Below the pieces are notes generated by a model. That model ran no database searches and was not told where the DNA came from. It saw only the letters and a list, made by a program, of their open reading frames with translations. A program made the position numbers and the translations under genes. Of a DNA stretch of 7,125 nucleotides, positions 1 through 5,040 are shown piece after piece. Position 1 is the stretch's first letter, and the number at the start of each line of letters is the position of its first letter. The DNA is from Pseudomonadota bacterium (GTDB lineage: Bacteria > Pseudomonadota > Alphaproteobacteria > Sphingomonadales > SMXR01): NCBI GenBank assembly GCA_022568115.1, contig JADFFP010000045.1:1-7125 (forward strand), read 5' to 3'.

Positions 1-888
1 AGCATAGGCCACGTCGCCGAAAATGGTATAATTCTGGGCCCAGCTGATGACCGTGCGGGGCGACATAACGGTCGAGATTTCACCGGCCATGAACCCGTCC
101 CGGGTCAGGTCCGCGACCCGCACCATATTGGAGACCAGCTCCCTGCCTTGCTTGGTTTTATAGACGGGTTCCTTCGACAGCACGATCTTCACCTCGGTAT
201 CATGCTCCAGGTAATTGAGCGTGGAGATGATGTTCCAGCGGTCCAGCTGGCCCTGGTTGATCTGCTGGGTGCCGTGATAAAGCCCGGTAATATCGCCCAG
301 GCCGATGGTATTGGCGGTGGCGAACAGGCGAAAGGCCGGGTGCGGGTGGATCACGCGGTTCTGGTCCAGCAGGGTCATTTTGCCCTCGGCCTCGAGAATC
401 CGCTGGATCACGAACATGACGTCCGGGCGGCCGACGTCGTATTCGTCAAACACCAGCGCGCACGGGTGCTGCAGCGCCCACGGCAGGATCCCTTCCTTGA
501 AAGTCGTCACCTGCTGACCGTCTTTCAGGATAATCGCATCCTTGCCGATCAGGTCGATGCGGCTGATGTGGCTATCGAGGTTAATGCGGATGCACGGCCA
601 GTTAAGTCTGGCCGCCACCTGTTCGATATGGGTCGACTTGCCGGTGCCGTGATAGCCCTGGATCAAGACCCGCCGGTTATAGGTAAACCCGGCCAGGATC
701 GCCCTGGTGGTGTCGGGATCGAAGACATAAGCCTCATCAATTTCAGGAACGTGTTCGGTGATCTTGGAGAACGCCGGGACTTCAAAATCACAGTCAATGC
801 CGAACACCTCGCCGGCCCTGACCTTCAAATCGGGCAGGTTCAAATCCGTGATGGGCTTAATAACTTCGATTTTCACTTTTTTATCCAT
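1..888 (-). CDS. cobS: CobS, ATPase subunit of aerobic cobaltochelatase (3' end cut by window edge)
   Basis: CobS is the AAA+ subunit of the CobN-CobS-CobT complex, which uses ATP to insert cobalt into hydrogenobyrinic acid a,c-diamide in aerobic cobalamin synthesis in the cytoplasm. The minus frame is open from the ATG at 888 to the window edge (296 codons). Family members are about 325-335 residues, so only roughly the last 30 are missing. Visible signatures are [14 protein letters not shown] (27-40), [18 protein letters not shown] (44-61), Walker [10 protein letters not shown] (78-86), [12 protein letters not shown] (107-118) and Walker B ALVFDEYD (144-151), followed by the [24 protein letters not shown] and STVMSPRT blocks. 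An AGAGGAA lies about 12 bases before the ATG. In many alphaproteobacteria a small DnaJ-domain gene sits between bolA and cobS; here only a short divergent promoter region lies between them. CobT would be expected just beyond the left edge. Confidence 0.96.
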   Translation of the reverse strand, partial: MDKKVKIEVIKPITDLNLPDLKVRAGEVFGIDCDFEVPAFSKITEHVPEIDEAYVFDPDTTRAILAGFTYNRRVLIQGYHGTGKSTHIEQVAARLNWPCIRINLDSHISRIDLIGKDAIILKDGQQVTTFKEGILPWALQHPCALVFDEYDVGRPDVMFVIQRILEAEGKMTLLDQNRVIHPHPAFRLFATANTIGLGDITGLYHGTQQINQGQLDRWNIISTLNYLEHDTEVKIVLSKEPVYKTKQGRELVSNMVRVADLTRDGFMAGEISTVMSPRTVISWAQNYTIFGDVAYA

Positions 889-907
889 TTTCAAACCGAT
901 TCCTCTT

Positions 908-937
908 ACTATATAGGGAAACACCTAGTTTGAACAA
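908..937 (-). promoter_or_regulatory. Putative sigma70-type promoter of cobS
   Basis: On the minus strand TTGTTC (932-937) stands 16 bases from TATATA (910-915), or 18 bases from TATAGT (908-913). Transcription would start about 10-15 bases before the cobS ATG. This is a consensus match by eye only. Confidence 0.4.
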
Positions 938-941
938 CCAA
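925..941 (+). repeat. Shared 17-bp promoter-region motif, copy 1
   Basis: The plus strand reads CTAGTTTGAACAACCAA between cobS and bolA. The minus strand at 1691-1707 reads CTAATTTGAACAACCGA, so 15 of 17 bases are identical. This copy overlaps the proposed cobS -35 box and lies just upstream of bolA. It could be an operator or a chance match. Confidence 0.35.
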
Positions 942-966
942 ACAGGTAACCTTGAGCCAATTTATC

Positions 967-1233
967 ATGCGCGTCGCAGATATCATAACCGCGAAACTTC
1001 GGGAAGCTTTTTCTCCCGATCAGCTTGAGGTTATCGATGAAAGCGAGCAGCACCGCGGCCACGGCGGCTGGCGCGAGGGCGGCGAGACCCATTTTCATGT
1101 GGTGATGCGGACCAAAGCCTTTGACGGTAGATCCCGTCTCGCGGCCCAGCGCGCGGTCAACAAAGTACTGGCGGAAGAACTCGCCGGCCCGGTCCACGCC
1201 CTGACCATGGATGTCCGGGGGGGGGGGGATTAA
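967..1233 (+). CDS. BolA family protein
   Basis: This is a small cytoplasmic protein of the BolA family, whose members pair with monothiol glutaredoxins to handle [2Fe-2S] clusters and in some bacteria bind DNA. With the ATG at 967 it is 88 aa, normal for the family. Visible features are an N-terminal helix (MRVADIITAKLREAF), the strand LEVIDES (20-26), the loop with H29 and H32, GGETHFHV (38-45), the AFDG turn (51-54), the QRAV helix (61-64) and the conserved VHAL (76-79). A TTG at 952 in the same frame has an AGGTAA five bases upstream and would add five residues. I prefer ATG 967 because MxVADxIxxKLxEAF is the usual start of alphaproteobacterial homologues. The gene ends in a G12 run coding Arg-Gly-Gly-Gly before Asp and TAA, so its C-terminus depends on the run length. 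Confidence 0.93.
   Translation: MRVADIITAKLREAFSPDQLEVIDESEQHRGHGGWREGGETHFHVVMRTKAFDGRSRLAAQRAVNKVLAEELAGPVHALTMDVRGGGD
1217..1228 (+). repeat. G12 homopolymer at the 3' end of bolA
   Basis: Twelve consecutive G lie in the last codons of bolA. With twelve G the protein ends in RGGGD. Eleven G would give RGGGIKI and a stop. Thirteen G would give RGGGGLKFRVCLADTGT, reading into the convergent gene. Such tracts are prone to slippage in vivo and to miscounting in sequencing. Confidence 0.9.
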
Positions 1234-1236
1234 AAT

Positions 1237-1638
1237 TTAGGGTTTGTTTGGCTGATACCGGAACCTGACCTCGTAATCCAGACACTGGGCGCCGCCAACT
1301 TGCTTGCTGTTGACACAAACCCCGCCAACCGTCGCATCACAGCTGTAAACTTGACCAGCGGCCTGCCAGGGTTGACCATCCAGGGTACGGCATTGAATAC
1401 CTAACGGGTTGGGATCAATTATGCCAGCCGCCACGAAATCCTTCACGGTTTCATAATCTCCTTTCCCTGAGGGGTTGTCACGGTCCAACCAATCTGTCCA
1501 AGGCTCTGTGGCATTGGCCCCTTGGCCTTGGGCTCCTTTGTCTTTTTTCTTGCCCTCCTCCTGGGCGATTGATATGGAAGACAGACCCATCACTGTGGCA
1601 AGCCCTATTGCCAATGAAATTTTTGTTAACTTGTTCAT
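1237..1638 (-). CDS. Exported protein with a mucin/CILP-type WxxW (CysD-like) domain
   Basis: The predicted product has 133 aa and is probably secreted. Residues 1-25 form a signal peptide (Lys3 and Lys6, hydrophobic core, cleavage probably after SIA25). A Lys/Gly/Gln-rich linker follows (29-42), then one domain over 46-128. That domain shows PWTDW (46-50), an acidic loop DRDNPSGKGDYE (52-63), IQCR (81-84), GQVYSC (95-100), GVCVN (106-110) and QCLDYEVR (118-125). These match in order and spacing the animal Mucin2_WxxW/CysD pattern (WTxWFDxDxPxxxGDxE, LQCR, GQVxxC, GxVCxN, CLxYEVR). Cysteines 83, 100, 108 and 119 could form two disulfides; the animal domain has more. I chose the ATG at 1638, not the in-frame ATG at 1674, because AGGAGAG lies five bases before it and the signal peptide starts there. 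The function in bacteria is unknown; a binding or surface role is a guess. Its stop is three bases from that of convergent bolA. Confidence 0.85.
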   Translation of the reverse strand: MNKLTKISLAIGLATVMGLSSISIAQEEGKKKDKGAQGQGANATEPWTDWLDRDNPSGKGDYETVKDFVAAGIIDPNPLGIQCRTLDGQPWQAAGQVYSCDATVGGVCVNSKQVGGAQCLDYEVRFRYQPNKP

Positions 1639-1643
1639 AAATG

Positions 1644-1650
1644 CTCTCCT
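1644..1650 (-). promoter_or_regulatory. Ribosome binding site that decides the start of the WxxW-domain gene
   Basis: The minus strand reads AGGAGAG five bases before the ATG at 1638. The in-frame ATG at 1674 lies over the proposed -10/start region and has no such site. Confidence 0.75.
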
Positions 1651-1672
1651 GATTTTATGACGGTGGGAACGC

Positions 1673-1702
1673 ATTATACAATAAAAACTGTCGGTTGTTC
1701 AA
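1673..1702 (-). promoter_or_regulatory. Promoter of the WxxW-domain gene
   Basis: On the minus strand TTGAAC (1697-1702) is followed after 18 bases by a perfect TATAAT (1673-1678). Transcription would start near 1666, giving a leader of about 28 bases that contains the AGGAGAG site. The -35 box lies inside the 17-bp motif shared with the cobS/bolA gap. Confidence 0.65.
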
Positions 1703-1707
1703 ATTAG
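1691..1707 (-). repeat. Shared 17-bp promoter-region motif, copy 2
   Basis: The minus strand reads CTAATTTGAACAACCGA, 15/17 identical to the plus strand at 925-941. It contains the -35 box (TTGAAC) of the WxxW-domain gene. Confidence 0.35.
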
Positions 1708-1724
1708 GAGAAAATAACGCTTAT

Positions 1725-1810
1725 TTGGTGACGGGTTTTCCGGCCCGCGTCATCTTGACCTTTATTCCCGCCTTTGAGCTGACGACCCAAGGATTTGGAA
1801 AATTGGGTCC
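1725..1810. repeat. Intergenic palindromic (REP-like) stretch, possible former terminator region of the corC operon
   Basis: Non-coding DNA between the WxxW-gene promoter and the insertion sequence. GACCCAA (1784-1790) pairs perfectly with TTGGGTC (1803-1809) across a 12-base loop. An imperfect GC-rich palindrome lies around 1729-1750 (GACGGG to CGCGTC). Without the insertion sequence this DNA would directly follow the corC stop on the minus strand, so the hairpin could have ended that operon, although no T run follows it. The wording (GGCGGGAAT, GACGACCCAA) resembles interspersed alphaproteobacterial intergenic repeats, but only one copy is in the window. Confidence 0.35.
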
Positions 1811-1814
1811 AAAT

Positions 1815-1820
1815 AAAATT
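1815..1820 (+). repeat. Target-site duplication, left copy (AAAATT)
   Basis: AAAATT abuts the left terminal repeat and recurs directly after the right one (3745-3750). IS1595 elements typically make 8-bp duplications; only six bases match here, so two may have diverged or the tip may be slightly off. Confidence 0.6.
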
Positions 1821-1851
1821 ACGCGTTTATCCCCTTGACGTATGTGGTAAC
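1821..1851 (+). repeat. Left terminal inverted repeat (IRL)
   Basis: Reading inward, it begins ACGCGTTTATCCCCTTGACG and continues to 1851. It matches the inward reading of the right repeat (3744 down to 3714) at 25 of 31 positions, including TATCCCCT and ACGTATGTG. Positions 15-20 form TTGACG, the proposed -35 box of the transposase. Confidence 0.85.
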
Positions 1852-1863
1852 AATCCCTATATA
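1835..1863 (+). promoter_or_regulatory. Transposase promoter starting inside IRL
   Basis: TTGACG (1835-1840), a 17-base spacer, and TATATA (1858-1863). Transcription would begin near 1870, just before the AGGAGA ribosome binding site (1872-1877) that precedes the ATG at 1883. Confidence 0.6.
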
Positions 1864-1882
1864 TAAGGTATAGGAGATTGAA

Positions 1883-2731
1883 ATGACTTACAGCGTTCTT
1901 AAATTCATGAAACAGTTCCCGGACGATGATGCCTGCCTTGAGCATCTTTTCAAAGAACGGTTTGGCAAAAATCCTCATTGTCCTAAATGCGGCGAGGTTG
2001 GCAAATTCAGGAAGCTTTCCAAACTTCCGGCCTACACCTGTAACTGCGGCCACCATATTCATCCGATGGTTGGCACCCCCTTTGAGCGTTCTTCCACTCC
2101 CTTGCAGAAGTGGTTTTACGCCATGTACCTGTTTACCACGTCCCGGCATGGTGTTCCTGCCAAGGAATTGCAACGCCAACTTGGTGTGACCTACAAGACG
2201 GCTTGGCGCACTGGCCATGAAATCCGCAAGTACATGGCCCAGGTTGACGGCGACGATGGGCTTTCTGGCCACGTCGAGATTGATGAAACCTATATCGGCG
2301 GCAAACACCCTGGCAAGCGGGGACGCGGGGCTGGTGGTAAAACCGTAGTCATGGGAATGCTTGAAAGAGACGGCGATATTATCACCCGTATTATTCCCAA
2401 TGCTTCCCGTAACAGCCTTGAGGGGCATATTATTAATTCCGTTGAAAAAGGCTCCAGGATCAGCACCGATGAATGGCTTGGCTATAACAGGCTTGAGGAA
2501 GCTGGCTACGTCCATAAGACGGTTGAACACGGCTCGAAGGAATGGGTCAATGGTGAAACCCACGTCAACGGGCTTGAGGGCTTCTGGGGCCAGTTGAAAC
2601 GCTCTATTCGCGGCACTCATATCCATGTCTCCCCGAAGCACTTGGCCAAGTATCTTGGCGAGTTTGAATACCGGTACAATATGCGGAAAACTCCTGAAAT
2701 CATGTTTGACCGCCTTCTGGCTTCTTTTTAG
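1883..2731 (+). CDS. IS1595-family transposase (DDNK type with zinc ribbon)
   Basis: Transposase of 282 aa that would act on the 31-bp inverted repeats at both ends of the element. The N-terminal part carries a zinc ribbon with C33-x2-C36 and C53-x-C55. A helix-turn-helix-like stretch follows (VPAKELQRQLGVTYKTAWR, 91-109). The catalytic ISXO2-like domain covers about 128-270: D134 in HVEIDETYIGG, D196 in STDEWLGY, N229 in HVNGLEGFW and K239 in QLKR, the D-D-N-K arrangement of this family. The length is normal and no frameshift or internal stop is seen, so the gene may be active. The start is supported by AGGAGA five bases upstream. The last 32 bases overlap, on the opposite strand, the end of the 51-aa peptide gene. 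Confidence 0.95.
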   Translation: MTYSVLKFMKQFPDDDACLEHLFKERFGKNPHCPKCGEVGKFRKLSKLPAYTCNCGHHIHPMVGTPFERSSTPLQKWFYAMYLFTTSRHGVPAKELQRQLGVTYKTAWRTGHEIRKYMAQVDGDDGLSGHVEIDETYIGGKHPGKRGRGAGGKTVVMGMLERDGDIITRIIPNASRNSLEGHIINSVEKGSRISTDEWLGYNRLEEAGYVHKTVEHGSKEWVNGETHVNGLEGFWGQLKRSIRGTHIHVSPKHLAKYLGEFEYRYNMRKTPEIMFDRLLASF

Positions 2732-2855
2732 CCATTGCCTGAAACAACCGGTCAAACAGCTTTTTGTCACCTTTGGAAGGATGCTCTTTGCAGAAACGAT
2801 CCAGCTTTTTTTGTTTTCGCGCCTCTTCAAGACTTATGTGTTTACCTGTGGACAT
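2700..2855 (-). CDS. 51-aa basic peptide carried by the insertion sequence, function unknown
   Basis: A short minus-strand frame from the ATG at 2855 to the TGA at 2700-2702. The product begins MSTGKHISLEEARKQKKLDR and continues FCKEHPSKGDKKLFDRLFQAMAK; it is Lys-rich, probably helical, with no signal or membrane segment. It starts four bases after the stop of the membrane-protein gene upstream, with AAGGA (2867-2871) in that gene's last codons as a ribosome binding site, so the two form an operon. Its 3' end overlaps the convergent transposase by 32 bases. From memory, short HISLEEARK-type proteins occur beside IS1595 transposases in alphaproteobacteria, but I cannot confirm this here. A role in regulating transposition is only a guess. 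Confidence 0.65.
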   Translation of the reverse strand: MSTGKHISLEEARKQKKLDRFCKEHPSKGDKKLFDRLFQAMAKKKPEGGQT

Positions 2856-2859
2856 TTAA

Positions 2860-3681
2860 TCAGTATTCCTTGGGTTTAGTGCCGACATGTAGATTATCTT
2901 CAATCTCCGCATCTTCGATATTACCATCTGCATCAATAAACTTGTCCACCCCGAAAGCCTTGTTACCCGTAATTTTTGCTCCCTTGAGGTCTCCCCTAAC
3001 CCTGATAAATGTTGATCCAGTTGGTTTTTTTTCATGTGTTTGTGCTGTTTCCAAAGCGAGCCAGCCAAGCGCTTGTTTCCTGTCCATTTTAAGGTTAATG
3101 AAGCCCTTTTCTTCGAGCGCGCGGGGGTTGTTAGTAAGGGTTTCCAAATTTTTCTTACTCTTCAAAAGCGGAAGGACATGAATTTCAAAATTTTCCCAAT
3201 GTGTGTTTGGAATGCTAATTAGGGTTTCCTTTTTCTTAAGACTGTCAAAATCATTGCGATCACGACACCCCCATATTTCCAAAGTTTGATCATAGCCCGC
3301 TTGCTTTATCTTCCTTGCAAAGACGTCAGCCTCAAACCCTTTTTTTTGTGCTTCTTTCCAAAAATCTAGCAAGGAAATTTGATCCATTTCTGGTATGGGT
3401 ATCAATTCTAATGGTGGGCCGTATTTGCTAGATGGTCGTAGTGATCGCCCACGTCTCCAGTCAACAAACCACCAAATAGCGGAACCAAGTATAAGAACAA
3501 CTCCTATGATAAAGCCCCAATTATCAGCGGCTTGGGTGTTTATCGTCTGAGCAAACTTTTCCAACCCGGCTAGACTAGCCCAATCCGAAAGATTGGAAAC
3601 AGCCTCACCCGGGCCTATCCCTGACGCAAAGGCTAACAACGCCCCAGCTCCCAAAATAATTCTTCTAATCCATTTCCACAT
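2860..3681 (-). CDS. Two-TM membrane protein, passenger gene of the insertion sequence, function unknown
   Basis: With the ATG at 3681 the product has 273 aa. It has a membrane segment at about 7-23 after WKWIRR, a loop of some 30 residues, a second segment at 55-74 (NWGFIIGVVLILGSAIWWFV) and the basic stop WRRGR (75-79). The cytoplasmic part (80-273) is charged. Its last 45 residues alternate short strands with turns (FIRVRGDLKGAKITGN, then IEDAEIEDN), like a small beta-solenoid. No catalytic motif is seen and I recognise no named family. A TTG at 3687 could add two residues, but the ATG is preferred because the proposed promoter would start transcription at about that position. The gene is visibly more AT-rich than the neighbouring aro genes. 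It lies wholly inside the terminal repeats and leads into the 51-aa gene. Read-through from the aro operon may also express it. Confidence 0.75.
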   Translation of the reverse strand: MWKWIRRIILGAGALLAFASGIGPGEAVSNLSDWASLAGLEKFAQTINTQAADNWGFIIGVVLILGSAIWWFVDWRRGRSLRPSSKYGPPLELIPIPEMDQISLLDFWKEAQKKGFEADVFARKIKQAGYDQTLEIWGCRDRNDFDSLKKKETLISIPNTHWENFEIHVLPLLKSKKNLETLTNNPRALEEKGFINLKMDRKQALGWLALETAQTHEKKPTGSTFIRVRGDLKGAKITGNKAFGVDKFIDADGNIEDAEIEDNLHVGTKPKEY

Positions 3682-3688
3682 ACCCAAG

Positions 3689-3718
3689 AATATGCCCCCA
3701 AACCCCCAAAAGAGTCAA
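3689..3718 (-). promoter_or_regulatory. Promoter of the passenger genes, -35 box in IRR
   Basis: On the minus strand TTGACT (3713-3718, inner edge of IRR) is followed after 18 bases by CATATT (3689-3694). Transcription would start near 3681-3683, at or almost at the ATG, implying a leaderless message. No Shine-Dalgarno is present before that ATG; the spacer holds two G5 runs. Confidence 0.45.
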
Positions 3719-3744
3719 CACATACGTTTAGGGGATATAGGCGT
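3714..3744 (-). repeat. Right terminal inverted repeat (IRR)
   Basis: Reading inward from 3744 it begins ACGCCTATATCCCCTAAACG and matches IRL at 25 of 31 positions. The mismatches are at repeat positions 5, 7, 16, 17, 27 and 29. The outer tip is five bases from the corC stop codon. Confidence 0.85.
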
Positions 3745-3750
3745 AAAATT
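3745..3750 (+). repeat. Target-site duplication, right copy (AAAATT)
   Basis: Second copy of AAAATT, directly after IRR. Its last two bases belong to the corC stop codon (3749-3751). Confidence 0.6.
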
Positions 3751-5032
3751 AATTCTTCTTCGATTTCTTCTTAACTTTGGTGATCTTGATTTTGGTGATC
3801 TGGTTCTTGCGCCGCTGTTTGACCTCGAATTCCAGGCCCTTGAAGCTAAATTTTTGCCCCACAAAGGGAATGATCTCGGCCACATGGATGACCAGGCCGG
3901 CAATCGTCGCCGCCTCTTCATCGGGCAGGTCCCAGCCGTATTTCCGGTTCAGGTCGCGGATCGTCATCTCCCCGCTGACCAGAACCCCGCCGCCTTTCAG
4001 GCGTTTGCTTGCGGCGCCTTTTTGGTCATGCTCGTCGCGGATATCGCCGACAATCTCCTCCAGGATGTCCTCGAGGGTAATCAGGCCCATCAGCACCCCG
4101 TATTCATCCACCACCAGCGCAAAATGGACCCGCCGCTTTAAAAAGGCGTCCAGCTGCTCTCGCAAGGTAGTGGTTTCCGGGACGAACCAGGGTTTGGTCA
4201 TAATCTTGTTTATGCTCAGCGCAGCGGTTTCCCGCTCCCCTTTCCGGATTGCTATCAAGATATCCTTGGTATGCAAAACCCCGACAATGTTTTCCCGGTG
4301 GCCCTGATAAAGCGGGTAGCGGGAATAGGCCTTGGCCACCGCCTGGCCGATAATCGCATCCGGCGTATCTTCAAAGTTCAGCATGACCATGTTTTTGCGG
4401 TGGATCATGATCTCTTCGACCAAAATCTCATCGAGGTCGAGGATGCTTTCCAGCATATCCTTATGGGTTTTAAATATCCGCCCCTCTTCGAGCTGGACAT
4501 CAAAGGCGCCGCGCAGCTCCTCCTGGCCGGAGAGCACGTACTCTACATTCGAGGTGTCGATGCCGAACGCTTTAAGGGTGACGCGCACGATGTTTTGCAC
4601 CACCACCACGATGGGGCTGAAAATCCGGATAAAGAAATTAATCAGCGGGGCCACCGAAAGCGCCATTTTATCCGGATTCGAAATGGCGTAGGTTTTGGGC
4701 AGGACCTCGGCGAACACCAGCACCAGGGTGGTCATAACCACGGTGGCGATAGCGACCCCCTGATCGCCGAAGATCGAGATCAAAAGCCCGGTGGCCAGCG
4801 CCGAAGCCAGAATGTTGACGAGATTGTTACCCAAAAGGATCCCACCGATCAGCCGTTCCTTGTCCTCCAGCAGTTTTTCCACCAGCCGCGCGCTTTTTTT
4901 GCCGCCACTAGCCATGCGCTTGACCCGGGCCTTGGAAGAGGCCGTCAGCGCCGTCTCCGAGCCCGAGAAAAAGGCGGAAATGACCAGCAGCACGAAAATT
5001 GCGATCAGGGAAATGATTTGAAATGTGGTCAT
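3749..5032 (-). CDS. CorC/HlyC family (CNNM-CBS) inner-membrane protein
   Basis: This 427-aa protein belongs to the CNNM/CorC group, linked to Mg2+/Co2+ transport or efflux; the substrate here is not known. The N-terminal CNNM (DUF21) membrane domain covers about 1-190, with hydrophobic segments near 5-23, 62-88, 93-110 and 125-150 and the family signatures FFSGSETALTASS (21-33) and FAEVLPKTYA (107-116). A CBS pair follows (about 205-265 and 275-332), ending in TLEDILEEIVGDIRDE (319-334). A CorC_HlyC accessory domain covers about 345-415. The tail is very Lys-rich. The ATG is eight bases after the aroB stop, so the gene is the third of an aroK-aroB-corC operon, an order common in alphaproteobacteria. 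An insertion sequence abuts its 3' end, but the stop codon is kept and the protein appears complete. Confidence 0.94.
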   Translation of the reverse strand: MTTFQIISLIAIFVLLVISAFFSGSETALTASSKARVKRMASGGKKSARLVEKLLEDKERLIGGILLGNNLVNILASALATGLLISIFGDQGVAIATVVMTTLVLVFAEVLPKTYAISNPDKMALSVAPLINFFIRIFSPIVVVVQNIVRVTLKAFGIDTSNVEYVLSGQEELRGAFDVQLEEGRIFKTHKDMLESILDLDEILVEEIMIHRKNMVMLNFEDTPDAIIGQAVAKAYSRYPLYQGHRENIVGVLHTKDILIAIRKGERETAALSINKIMTKPWFVPETTTLREQLDAFLKRRVHFALVVDEYGVLMGLITLEDILEEIVGDIRDEHDQKGAASKRLKGGGVLVSGEMTIRDLNRKYGWDLPDEEAATIAGLVIHVAEIIPFVGQKFSFKGLEFEVKQRRKNQITKIKITKVKKKSKKN

Positions 5033-5040
5033 CGATCCAT

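Larger units (their letters stand above)
1821..3744 (+). mobile_element. Complete IS1595-family insertion sequence with two extra minus-strand genes (1924 bp)
   Basis: The element runs between 31-bp imperfect inverted repeats flanked directly by AAAATT. It holds an intact IS1595-type transposase on the plus strand and, convergent with it, a two-gene minus-strand unit (a 2-TM membrane protein and a 51-aa basic peptide). Basic IS1595 elements of the transposase-only type are about 0.7-1.1 kb, and the family is known to include members with passenger genes. The passenger genes are placed inside the element by the position of the repeats, not by similarity. The insertion lies across the corC stop codon; removing it plus one duplication rejoins corC to its original downstream DNA. 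Confidence 0.85.

Noticed and set aside
148..933. A 261-codon plus-strand frame opposite cobS
   Set aside because: The minus strand has clear CobS motifs over the whole stretch; the plus frame is a codon-bias shadow.
1231..1240. A terminator between bolA and the convergent WxxW gene
   Set aside because: The stops are three bases apart and there is no hairpin in the gap.
1721..2830. A 369-codon minus-strand frame antisense to the transposase
   Set aside because: It crosses the insertion-sequence boundary and is antisense to a well-supported transposase; its product resembles no known family. It is a shadow frame.
3695..3707. Two G5 runs on the minus strand as a G-quadruplex
   Set aside because: Only two long runs are close together; the four tracts needed for a stable quadruplex are not present.
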